A stretch of DNA of 64,000 bases from BOG-908 sp963850605. Lineage in GTDB: Bacteria; Pseudomonadota; Alphaproteobacteria; Acetobacterales; Acetobacteraceae. The notes under the pieces were generated by a model. It did no database searches, was not told the origin of the DNA, and saw only the letters and a list, made by a program, of their open reading frames with translations. Within the stretch, counting starts at the first letter, position 1, and every line of letters starts with the position of its first letter. Shown piece by piece: positions 28,841 to 36,442 of the stretch. Location: contig CAWKLX010000001.1 in the NCBI GenBank assembly GCA_963850605.1, positions 248,001 through 312,000 of the forward strand. Reading direction: 5' to 3'. Both the position numbers and the translations under genes were made by a program.

Positions 28841-29965
28841 CTAGAAATACCCCTCCTGCTTCTTCTTCTCCATGCTGGCCGCCGCGTCATGATCGATCGC
28901 CCGCCCCTGCCGCTCGCTCGTCGTCGTCAGCAACATCTCCTGAATGATCTGCGGCAGCGTATCCGCCTCGCTCTCCACCGCCCCCGTCAGCGGATAACAC
29001 CCCAGCGTGCGGAACCGCACCTTTTTCATCACCGGCACCTGACCCTCCGGAATACGCATCCGGTCGTCATCGACCATGATCGTCATGCCGTTGTACTGCA
29101 CCACGGGCCGCTCGGCCGAGAAATACAGCGGCACGATCGGGATGTTCTCCAGGTGGATGTACTGCCAGATGTCCAGTTCGGTCCAGTTGCTGATCGGAAA
29201 AGCGCGGATGCTCTCGCCCTTGGTCTTGCGGGCGTTGTACACGTGCCAAAGCTCCGGCCGCTGGCGTTTCGGGTCCCAGCGGTGCTGGGCGGAACGGAAG
29301 GAGAAGATGCGCTCCTTGCTGCGGCTTTTCTCCTCATCACGACGCGCGCCGCCGAAAGCCACGTCGAAGCCGTAATGGTCGAGGGCCGCCTTCAAGGCTT
29401 CGGTTTTCATCACGTCCGTATAGTGCGCGTGGTCGAACGGGTTGATGCCCTGCGCGATGCCGTCATGGTTGATCCATTCGTGCAGGGTCAGGCCATGCTT
29501 GCGCATCATCTCGTTGCGAAACGCGATCATGCCGGAGAATTTCCACGTGGTGTTCACGTGCAGCAAAGGGAAAGGCGGTTTGCCCGGCGCGAACGCCTTC
29601 AGCGCCAGATGCAGCATCACCGCGCTGTCCTTGCCGACCGAATACAGCATCACCGGCCGCTCCGCCTCGGCGGCCACCTCGCGCATGATGTGGATGCTCT
29701 CGGCTTCCAGCCGCTGCAGATGCGTCAGATCCGGCGCGGTATGGGCCGGATCGGGTATGCTGGACATTCTGCTCTCCCAAAGGTCCGGCCGCAGCCGGTG
29801 ACGCGGTATGCCGGTTGCCTGCTCGATACGCAGCACGAGGTCGGCCGGTATCTCCCGCTCCCCGTTCACCCATTGGCTGACCGCGCCTTCGCTGCGGCCA
29901 ACGGCGTCGGCCACATCACGTTGCCGTTTGCCGGAGGCGCGCAGAAGGGCTTTCAGGTCTGCCAT
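28841..29965 (-). CDS. cysD: Sulfate adenylyltransferase subunit CysD with N-terminal helix-turn-helix
   Basis: This is a 374-aa open frame. Residues 1-66 form a Cro/YdaS-like helix-turn-helix (LLRASGKRQRDVADAVGRS, then EGAVSQWVNGEREIP, ending IPRHRLRPDLWE). Residues 67-374 are a complete CysD: the PP-loop ATP-binding block LYSVGKDSAVMLHLALKAF, then GGARRDEEKSRSKERIFSFR and TERTELDI-like WTELDIWQYIHLENIP. CysD makes APS from ATP and sulfate with CysN. No stop separates the two parts, but ATG 29767 starts the usual CysD sequence and has GGGAGAG 6 bases upstream. Both a fusion and free CysD can therefore be made from one frame. A palindrome upstream is a candidate operator. Confidence 0.92.
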   Translation of the reverse strand: MADLKALLRASGKRQRDVADAVGRSEGAVSQWVNGEREIPADLVLRIEQATGIPRHRLRPDLWESRMSSIPDPAHTAPDLTHLQRLEAESIHIMREVAAEAERPVMLYSVGKDSAVMLHLALKAFAPGKPPFPLLHVNTTWKFSGMIAFRNEMMRKHGLTLHEWINHDGIAQGINPFDHAHYTDVMKTEALKAALDHYGFDVAFGGARRDEEKSRSKERIFSFRSAQHRWDPKRQRPELWHVYNARKTKGESIRAFPISNWTELDIWQYIHLENIPIVPLYFSAERPVVQYNGMTIMVDDDRMRIPEGQVPVMKKVRFRTLGCYPLTGAVESEADTLPQIIQEMLLTTTSERQGRAIDHDAAASMEKKKQEGYF

Positions 29966-29970
29966 GTGAC

Positions 29971-29980
29971 TGCTTTAGCA
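29971..29980. promoter_or_regulatory. Possible second half-operator over the cysD promoter
   Basis: TGCTTTAGCA contains the CTTTAGC word of the nearby palindrome and lies 6 bases upstream of the HTH-cysD start. On the minus strand TTGCGG (29995-30000), a 17-base spacer and TAAAGC (29972-29977) form a weak sigma-70-like promoter, so this site would cover the -10 box. Transcription would then begin almost at the start codon, matching the lack of a clear ribosome-binding site there. Confidence 0.35.
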
Positions 29981-30001
29981 AACGGAAACAGAGCCCGCAA
30001 C

Positions 30002-30028
30002 ATGAACTTTAGCGCGGCTAAAGTTCAT
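30002..30028. promoter_or_regulatory. Perfect palindrome, candidate operator of HTH-CysD
   Basis: Arms ATGAACTTTAGC and GCTAAAGTTCAT are exact reverse complements around a 3-base centre GCG. The site is 37-63 bases upstream of the HTH-cysD start and about 95 bases upstream of the divergent small gene. A dimeric HTH protein could bind it. The link to the CysD-fused HTH is inferred from position and from the shared CTTTAGC word in a second site nearer the gene. Confidence 0.65.
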
Positions 30029-30201
30029 CGGCCGGCGCGGGCGGGCCTTACAAAGCGGCGCCCAACGCTCATATCGTGACATCGCCAGGCGTCCGCGCCG
30101 GCCCCATGCACTGCGAGGTTTCATGATGAGCGACAAAGCGGCAAGCGTAGCCGAGCACGACGCACCTGAAGTCCACGAACACCGACCGTTTCGCCGCGCA
30201 A

Positions 30202-30444
30202 TTGCAGCAGGATGTTCGATCCTGGACGGCCCGCGAGGCCGATGCCGGCGACCGCGCAGCCGACGCTACCCTCGCCGCCGCGGCCAAAGCGGCCAAGGCC
30301 GCAACCACCCGCAAGCGCACCAAGGCGGCGCCGAAAGTTGCCGCCCCTGCCGAGCCGACGAAAGGCCGCCCCTTCTCGATGAGCTACGAGGGCGTCAGCA
30401 ACGCGCAATATCTCGCGGGCCGCATCGCCCGTGGCGCCCGCTGA
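30202..30444 (+). CDS. Small Ala/Lys-rich basic protein, start uncertain
   Basis: This frame of 80 aa has codon use like real genes here and reads DATLAAAAKAAKAATTRKRT then PTKGRPFSMSYEGVSNAQYL. It is Ala/Lys/Arg-rich, like small nucleoid or histone-like tails, but I recognise no family. The in-frame start at 30202 is TTG without a ribosome-binding site. An ATG pair at 30123 and 30126 has GAGG upstream but lies in another frame (MMSDKAASVAEHDAPEVHEH); a one-base shift near 30175-30185 would join the two into a protein of about 105 aa. The gene may therefore be one more frameshifted case. It precedes the FYDLN gene. Confidence 0.45.
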   Translation: MQQDVRSWTAREADAGDRAADATLAAAAKAAKAATTRKRTKAAPKVAAPAEPTKGRPFSMSYEGVSNAQYLAGRIARGAR

Positions 30445-30491
30445 GGCGTGACGCATTTCCCCAGGCTGAACCTCGCACGCGTTTTCGCCGC

Positions 30492-30839
30492 GTGACTTAC
30501 GAAGTTCTGGCGACCCGGCTGCCGGGCGTCGGCAGCAAGCGTGTCTGCGTCTCCTGCGCCGCGCGTTTCTACGATCTCGCGCGCACCCCGCCGGTATGCC
30601 CGAAATGCGGCACCGAGCAGCCGCCCGAGGCGCCGCGCCCACCACCCATCCGGCGCAGCCCGCAGCGCGGGCGCATGATGAAGCCGCTGCCGCCAGTCGC
30701 GCGGGAGACTGATGACGAGGCCGCACCCGTGCTAGACGCCGACGTCGATGAGGACGAGGTCGAGGTCGACGAGGATGCCGAGGCGGTCGAAGAGGAAGAG
30801 CCGGACGCCGAAGCCGCGCTGGACGAGCCCGAACACTAG
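30492..30839 (+). CDS. FYDLN-type zinc-ribbon-like acidic protein (TIGR02300-like)
   Basis: This 115-aa protein has residues 14-45 reading GSKRVCVSCAARFYDLARTP and then CPKCGTEQ, that is two CxxC pairs in a zinc-ribbon layout around the FYDL signature of a conserved alphaproteobacterial family. The C-terminal half is very acidic (runs of Asp/Glu from residue 80 on). Function is unknown. GTG 30492 is the chosen start. A longer open frame from 30123 exists, but its first two thirds are Arg-rich shadow sequence of the small gene on another frame. addA starts 21 bases downstream and may be co-transcribed. Confidence 0.75.
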   Translation: MTYEVLATRLPGVGSKRVCVSCAARFYDLARTPPVCPKCGTEQPPEAPRPPPIRRSPQRGRMMKPLPPVARETDDEAAPVLDADVDEDEVEVDEDAEAVEEEEPDAEAALDEPEH

Positions 30840-30860
30840 CCCCACACCGGCGGGGGCGGC

Positions 30861-33800
30861 GTGAGCGCCGCCCAGCGCCAGGCGTCCGACCCGGACGTCT
30901 CGGCATTCGTCTCCGCGCATGCTGGCACCGGCAAGACAAAGCTGCTGATCGACCGCGTGCTGCGCCTTATGCTGGCCGGTGCCGACCCTGGCCGCATCCT
31001 GTGCCTGACCTATACCAAGGCGGCGGCCGCCGAGATGGCGATCCGGCTGCAACGGCGCCTGGGCGAGTGGGTCGCCATGCCCGACCTCCAGCTCAATTCG
31101 GCACTCGACGCGCTCCCTGTCGCACCCAATGCCGCCACCCGCGCCAGGGCACGCGCGCTGTTCGCAGGCGTGCTCGATCTGCCCGGCGGCATGCGCATCG
31201 GCACTATCCACGCCTTCTGCCAGTCGCTGCTCAAACGCTTTCCGCTGGAGGCCGGGACCAGCCCCTATTTCCGCCTTGTCGAGCCGGCCGATGCCCGGGC
31301 CGAACTCGAACAGGCGCGGGAGGCGGCCCTGCCGCATGCGGATCAGGACGCACTGGCCACCCTGGCCGGGCTGGTCACGGCGGACGGTTTTGCCGGTCTG
31401 GTGCAATCGCTGGAGGAGAAGCGGGACCGGATAGAGACGGCGCTCGGTCTGGCCCCGGAAATCCGGTTCGCGGCGCTGCGCCGGATCGCCGGTGCCACCC
31501 ATGCCGACGAGGCGCTGCTCATGTCCGATGCAGTGGCGTGGCCGGACGCAGCGCCGCTTGCCAACGCGCTGAGGCTGGCCGCCCATCACGCGAGCGAGCC
31601 GCAGAAAGTGCGCGCGCTCAAGCTGCTCGACTGGCTCGCCCAGCCCGCGGCCGTTCGCAGCCGCGACTGGGAGTCGTGGACCTGCGAGTTCCTGACCAAA
31701 AAGGGCGAGCCGCGCGCGCCCGGTTCGCTCGCCAACCCCAAACTGGCGGCACTTTACCCGGACATCGTGCCCACCCAGCAAGCCGAGCAGGCTCGTATTC
31801 TCCGAATCGAGGACTCCCGTCGCGCCCTGCGCCTGGCTCAGGCCTCCGCCGCCCTGGTTGGCGTGGCCGCCCCAATCCTGGCCAGCTACGCGGCCGCGAA
31901 AGACCGCCGCGCCCTGCTCGACTACGAGGACCTGATCAGCCGCACCGAAAAATTGTTGCGCGACGAGGGCAGCGCCTGGGTGCTCTACAAATTGGATGGC
32001 GGCCTGGACCATTTGTTGCTGGATGAGGTTCAGGACACCTCGCCCACGCAATGGGCCATCGCGGACCGACTGACCGGCGACTTTTTCGCCGGCGAAGGCA
32101 CGCGCCAGGAGCCATTGGAGTGCCCGGACCTCGCACGCAGCGTGTTCGCCGTAGGCGACCGGAAACAGTCGATCTACTCGTTCCAGGGCGCCGACCCCGC
32201 GGGCTTCGATCACTGGCGCGGGATTTTCGCCACCAGGGCAAAAAGCGCCGGACGCGGCTGGCGCGATGTGGTGCTGGATATTTCCTACCGCTCCACCGCG
32301 CCGGTACTCGCCCTGACGGACGCGGTGTTCGGCGGCGGACTGCCCGGCGTCTATGACCCGCGCGACGCGCCCACGCGCCACGTGCCGCATCGGGATAACC
32401 AAGGCGGCCGTATCGAGCTGTGGCCACTCGCGCCCCGGCCCGAGGCGGCGCCGCACGTGCCCTGGACCATCCCGGCGCAGAACCAGCCGCAGAGCTCGGC
32501 GCCGCAAACCTTGGTCACGGAAGTCGCGCGCTGGATCGCTTGCGAGGTGGCGGACCCGGACAAGCTGCGGCCTGGCGACGTGCTGGTATTGGTGCGCCGG
32601 CGCGGCGATTTCGACCGGGCCCTGGTCCGCGCGTTGAAGGCGCATGGCGTCCCCGTCGCCGGACTGGACCGCATGGTGCTGACCGAACAGCCCGCCGTTC
32701 AGGATCTGCTCGCCCTCTGCGGCACGCTGCTGCTGCCGACCGACGACCTGACACTGGCAGAGATGCTGGTCAGCCCGCTGGGTGGACTCTCGGATGAGAG
32801 CCTGATGCGCCTGGCTGCTACCCGAACCGCCTCGCTCTGGCACACGCTGGCGGACCGCGCCGCCGAGCAGCCGGATTGGCGCCGCGCGCATGCGTTCCTG
32901 ACGGCGCTGCTGGCCCGCGTCGATTTCACCCAGCCGCACGCGCTGCTTGGCGAGGCGCTGGGTCCGCTTGGCGGCCGCGCCCGGCTGTTCGCGCGCCTGG
33001 GCCCGGAAGCGGCCGAGCCGGTGGACGAGTTTCTGGCCGCCGCCCTGCAGTACGCCGCCGCCCGTCCGCCCTCGCTGCAGGGTTTCGTGCACTGGCTGCG
33101 TCAATCCGCCGCCGAGGTGAAACGCGAGGCAGAGGCGGCCGGCGACGCGGTGCGCATCATGACGGTGCACGGCGCCAAGGGGCTGGAGGCGCCGGTGGTC
33201 ATCCTGCCCGACACTACCGGCCTGCCCCCCGACGCTGGCGGGCTGGAATTTGTCGAAGATCCGGGCACCGGGGCCGTGTTCCCCCTCTGGCAGCCGCGCG
33301 CCGAGCTGCGCTGCGACGCGGTTGCACGGCTGCGCGACAGAAGGGCGCAGGCGCGGGTGCAAGAATACCACCGGCTGCTCTACGTGGCGCTCACCCGCGC
33401 CCGTGACCGCCTGGTGATTTGCGGCTGGTCCCCCGCCAAGCTGCCGGACGGCACCTGGTACGAGCTGGTTGGAAAAGGTCTGGCGACCCTGGACGCGCGT
33501 CGCGAACCTTTCGCGGCCTGGCCGGGCGAGATGGCCGTCTTTGAAGCGTCGGGTGCTGCGCCCCCAAAACCGCGCGGCCCATCAGGACCGCTGGCCGCAG
33601 TGCCCGACTGGGCTGGCGCGGCGCCCGACTGGCGCCCGCGCGCGTTGCCGCCTGAACCGGCGCTGCCGCGTCCTCTGGCGCCCAGCCGGCCGGACGGCGT
33701 CTCGCTCGGCCCGGTGCCGGCCGCACGGTCGCCACGCGCCGCATCCGGCCCGGGCGCACGCGCACGCGGGCAGGTCTTACACACGCTGCTGCAACACCTG

Positions 33801-34307
33801 CCTTACTTGGCGGCCGACAGGCGTGCGCACGCGGCCACGCAGTACGTCAGCGCCGCCGGCATCGCCCACCCCGCCCAGCTTGCAGGAGAGGCCCTGGCGG
33901 TGCTGGACGCGCCCGATCTCGCGCCGCTTTTCGGCCCGGACAGCCGCGCCGAACAGCCCATCACCGGGGTGCTGGGCGACACGATCGTATCGGGCCAGGT
34001 GGACCGACTGGCCGTGCTCCCCGACCGCGTGCTGATCGCCGACTACAAGTCGCACGCATCGCCACCTGCCACGCCGGATGCCGTGCCCATCCTCTATCTG
34101 CGGCAGATGGCCGCGTATCGTGCCGTGCTGACCCGGCTCTATCCGGACCGCCCGATCGTGTGTCTGCTCGTCTGGACCGCAGGCCCGTCCGTCATGGAGC
34201 TGCCCGGTCCGCTGCTGGACCGCCATGCGCCGGGCTCCACCCCGGATCGGCTTGATCCGGGCCAGGCACCGACCAATGTGTTCGCACCAGCAATAGGAGA
34301 GCCATGA
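30861..34307 (+). CDS. addA: Double-strand break repair helicase-nuclease AddA
   Basis: This 1148-aa subunit of the AddAB complex processes broken DNA ends for RecA-dependent repair. The UvrD-like helicase has Walker A AHAGTGKTKLLIDRV (about residues 19-33), CLTYTKAAAAEMA, Walker B LLLDEVQDTSPTQWA (about 378-392), and the motif VHGAKGLEAPVVILPD. The C-terminal RecB-like nuclease has VSGQVDRLAVL and IADYKS near residues 1040-1060. It starts at GTG 30861. trxA overlaps its end by four bases, as usual in alphaproteobacteria, but addB, normally directly upstream, is not here; the FYDLN gene takes its place. Confidence 0.95.
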   Translation: MSAAQRQASDPDVSAFVSAHAGTGKTKLLIDRVLRLMLAGADPGRILCLTYTKAAAAEMAIRLQRRLGEWVAMPDLQLNSALDALPVAPNAATRARARALFAGVLDLPGGMRIGTIHAFCQSLLKRFPLEAGTSPYFRLVEPADARAELEQAREAALPHADQDALATLAGLVTADGFAGLVQSLEEKRDRIETALGLAPEIRFAALRRIAGATHADEALLMSDAVAWPDAAPLANALRLAAHHASEPQKVRALKLLDWLAQPAAVRSRDWESWTCEFLTKKGEPRAPGSLANPKLAALYPDIVPTQQAEQARILRIEDSRRALRLAQASAALVGVAAPILASYAAAKDRRALLDYEDLISRTEKLLRDEGSAWVLYKLDGGLDHLLLDEVQDTSPTQWAIADRLTGDFFAGEGTRQEPLECPDLARSVFAVGDRKQSIYSFQGADPAGFDHWRGIFATRAKSAGRGWRDVVLDISYRSTAPVLALTDAVFGGGLPGVYDPRDAPTRHVPHRDNQGGRIELWPLAPRPEAAPHVPWTIPAQNQPQSSAPQTLVTEVARWIACEVADPDKLRPGDVLVLVRRRGDFDRALVRALKAHGVPVAGLDRMVLTEQPAVQDLLALCGTLLLPTDDLTLAEMLVSPLGGLSDESLMRLAATRTASLWHTLADRAAEQPDWRRAHAFLTALLARVDFTQPHALLGEALGPLGGRARLFARLGPEAAEPVDEFLAAALQYAAARPPSLQGFVHWLRQSAAEVKREAEAAGDAVRIMTVHGAKGLEAPVVILPDTTGLPPDAGGLEFVEDPGTGAVFPLWQPRAELRCDAVARLRDRRAQARVQEYHRLLYVALTRARDRLVICGWSPAKLPDGTWYELVGKGLATLDARREPFAAWPGEMAVFEASGAAPPKPRGPSGPLAAVPDWAGAAPDWRPRALPPEPALPRPLAPSRPDGVSLGPVPAARSPRAASGPGARARGQVLHTLLQHLPYLAADRRAHAATQYVSAAGIAHPAQLAGEALAVLDAPDLAPLFGPDSRAEQPITGVLGDTIVSGQVDRLAVLPDRVLIADYKSHASPPATPDAVPILYLRQMAAYRAVLTRLYPDRPIVCLLVWTAGPSVMELPGPLLDRHAPGSTPDRLDPGQAPTNVFAPAIGEP

Positions 34308-34675
34308 TGGGCGCCAACACGACCGCCGCCACCGACGACACGTTCGACACCGATGTCCTGAAGGCCAGCGGCCCCGTGCTCGTCGATTTCTGGGCGGAAT
34401 GGTGCGGCCCTTGCAAGATGATAGCGCCCGCACTCGAAGAAATCGGCGCCGAGTACGCCGGCCGGGTACGGGTGGTGAAGGTGAACATCGACGAGAATCC
34501 GCAAACCCCGAACACGTTCGGCGTGCGCGGCATCCCCACGCTCATCATGTTCAAGGATGGCAAGCCGGCCGCGACGAAGGTGGGCGCCGCACCCAAGAGC
34601 CAGCTCAAGGAATGGGTGGCCAGCAATCTCGACCCCGTGGCGGTCGCCTCAGGCGCCACCCCAGTGCATGGTTAG
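34304..34675 (+). CDS. trxA: Thioredoxin
   Basis: This is the 123-aa cytoplasmic thioredoxin. The active site WCGPCK is in VDFWAEWCGPCKMIAPAL, and the cis-proline block GVRGIPTLIMFKDG follows. It reduces protein disulfides using thioredoxin reductase. The start (ATGATG at 34304) overlaps the addA stop. The last 27 bases overlap the end of the convergent SDR gene. The C-terminus extends about 15 residues beyond E. coli thioredoxin. Confidence 0.97.
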   Translation: MMGANTTAATDDTFDTDVLKASGPVLVDFWAEWCGPCKMIAPALEEIGAEYAGRVRVVKVNIDENPQTPNTFGVRGIPTLIMFKDGKPAATKVGAAPKSQLKEWVASNLDPVAVASGATPVHG

Positions 34676-35419
34676 GCCACCATCCATCACCCAGGTCTGA
34701 CCCGTGACGTAGTCCGCCGCGTCCGAGAGGAGAAAGACGGCCAGCCCCGCGATCTCCTCCGGCCTGCCTGGCCGGCGCCACGGGATGGCCTGCATGCTCT
34801 TCTCGCGCTTTTCCGGGTCGTCCAGGCGCGCCTGGGTCATCGGCGTGGCGATCAGGCCTGGAGCAACTGCGTTCACGTTGATGCGGTCCGGCGCTACCTC
34901 GACCGACAGGCTGCGCACCAGCGAATTGACGCCGGCCTTGGCCATGCCGTAGGGCGCGCTTTCCGGGGTGGGCAGATGGCCCGCCACAGAGCCGATGAAG
35001 ACGAGCCTCCCGCCGCCACCGGCCGCCTTGCGCAGTTTCACGAAGGCCCGGGCGCAAAATAGCGGCCCCATCAAATCGGTCCGCAGCACCTGCTCGAACT
35101 TCTCGTCCTGCATGTCGGCCACCGGCATGCCGGACATGCCGACCCCGGCATTGGCCACCAGCAGATCCGGTGTGCCCAGCGCCCGCACCGCGCCGTCGAA
35201 CAACGCCTGCACCGACGCTGGCTGGCCTATATCGGCCTGCATCACATGCGCGCGGCATCCGAGTGCCTGCACGCGCCGGCCGGTCTCCTCCGCGCCGGCC
35301 TGGTCCGTGTGGTAGGTTATCGCGACATCGGCACCCTGCCGCGCCAGCGCCTCGGCCGTGGCCTGCCCGATGCCGCTATCGGCGCCCGTGACGACCGCTA
35401 TCTTGCCGGAAAATCCCAT
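34649..35419 (-). CDS. SDR family oxidoreductase
   Basis: This 256-aa classical short-chain dehydrogenase has the cofactor loop VVTGADSGIGQATAEAL, the NAGVGMSG block, catalytic Ser in FIGSVAGHLP, and Tyr/Lys in YGMAKAGVNSL. The C-terminal YVTGQTWVMDGGLTMHWGG fits glucose 1-dehydrogenase or 3-oxoacyl-ACP reductase-like members; the position after TGADSGIG with a basic-poor loop leaves NAD/NADP preference open. It is convergent with trxA, and their 3' ends overlap by 27 bases. The substrate is unknown. Confidence 0.92.
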   Translation of the reverse strand: MGFSGKIAVVTGADSGIGQATAEALARQGADVAITYHTDQAGAEETGRRVQALGCRAHVMQADIGQPASVQALFDGAVRALGTPDLLVANAGVGMSGMPVADMQDEKFEQVLRTDLMGPLFCARAFVKLRKAAGGGGRLVFIGSVAGHLPTPESAPYGMAKAGVNSLVRSLSVEVAPDRINVNAVAPGLIATPMTQARLDDPEKREKSMQAIPWRRPGRPEEIAGLAVFLLSDAADYVTGQTWVMDGGLTMHWGGA

Positions 35420-35482
35420 GACCGCTCCTCCGCATTCCGGGGAGGGGAACGGACGGCGGGCAAGGAGTTTCCGTACCCTCGA

Positions 35483-36303
35483 TCACACGCCGAGCATGTC
35501 GGCGAGCGCCCCGAAATCGTTTGCCACCAGGTCGCAGCCAGGCGGCGGATCGGGCGCACGCGGCGGCGGCCCCTGCTCCAGCGGCCTCGGAACATAGAGC
35601 ATGATCCGTTCGCATTGGCTCACGGACCAAGCTCTAGCTGATTGTTTTGGCGAGCATCTTTATCCGACCGAACGATTCCGTTCGATCGGATGATGCTCTA
35701 GCATATCCGCAGCCCGCAGGCCTGGGCCGCACGCAAGTCGCTCGGGTGTGCCGCGACCATGCACAGCTGATGCGGGCGTAGTCCCAGCACTTCGGCGGTG
35801 CGCAGATAGGCTTCCGGTATCGGCTTGTAGGCCTGCACCACCTCGGCCCCCAGCACCGCGTCCCACGGCAGGCCGGCCCGCTTGGCCATGTCGAGCGCCA
35901 GGGCAATGTTGGCGTTGGACAGCGGCGCGATGATGAAGCGCGTGCGCAGCCGGGTGAGACCCCCGACCACGTCCGGCCACGGATCGAGCCGATGCCATGC
36001 GAGATTCAGCCGGTCCAACTCGCTATCCGGCACCTTGCCCGGATCGATGTCGAAGGCAGGCAGCGTGGCCAGCAGGTTTTCCCGGTGCAGCACATCCAGC
36101 CGCGTGAACGGCCGTTCGCCACGGCTGACACGCTGCATCGACGGCACGTAATGTGCGCGCCAGGCATCGGCGAAAGCGGCCGCCCGGGCCGGGTCACCCC
36201 CATGCGCGGCCAAAAACCCGGCAGCCTCTCGGGCCACCCCGCTGCGCCAATCGACGAACGTGCCGAACACGTCGAACACCAGCACGCGCACACCGTCCAG
36301 CAT
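35483..36303 (-). pseudogene. Haloacid dehalogenase type II, interrupted near its 3' end
   Basis: The intact part (35698-36303, 201 aa) has the HAD nucleophile in VLVFDVFGTFVDW (Asp11), motif II PLSNANIAL, motif III Lys in VVQAYKPIPEAY and motif IV AAHPSDLRAAQACGLRI. A 106-base palindromic element then brings in a TAG stop. The lost tail continues beyond it at 35483-35593 as VPRPLEQGPPPRAPDPPPG and DLVANDFGALADMLGV, the usual C-terminus (VPRP-E-G). All catalytic motifs lie before the break, so a shortened protein could fold, but about 36 residues including a conserved strand are gone. The enzyme would hydrolyse 2-haloacids or phosphoesters. ATG 36303 has GAGAGG upstream. Confidence 0.88.
35595..35700. 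mobile_element. 106-bp two-hairpin palindromic element inserted in the dehalogenase gene
   Basis: Module 1 (35595-35636) is a hairpin with ends TAGAGC / GCTCTA and inner TCCGT / ACGGA. Module 2 (35652-35700) is GAGCATC...TCCGA...GAACG / CGTTC...TCGGA...GATGCTC. The outer ends TAGAGCATGATCCG and CGGATGATGCTCTA are 14-base inverted repeats with one mismatch, with TA at both edges. It carries no gene, so it looks like a non-autonomous MITE or REP-type unit. Similar AGAGCATGATCCG repeats are common between genes in alphaproteobacteria. Confidence 0.8.
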
Positions 36304-36442
36304 CCTGGCCACCTCTCGTTCGGCCGGGCGATCCGACCGGTTTGATTTGACCTCTGGGGCAGATACCCTAACCTGTGCGGCAACGATAATAGAGGTCGAT
36401 CGCGGCCGCACGCCAACGTGCCGCCGGCGGCGGGAGAGGAAG

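Noticed and set aside
30123..30839. Single 238-aa gene covering both the small basic gene and the FYDLN protein
   Set aside because: The first two thirds of this frame are Arg/Pro-rich shadow sequence, while the Ala/Lys coding-like sequence is in a different frame; only the last 115 codons match the FYDLN family.
30732..33371. Open frame of about 880 codons on the minus strand opposite addA
   Set aside because: It is antisense to a full-length AddA with all helicase motifs; the translation has shadow composition.
36260..36442. N-terminal extension of the acyl-CoA synthetase
   Set aside because: The extension overlaps the start of the divergent dehalogenase gene, has no homology, and a strong ribosome-binding site precedes ATG 36443.
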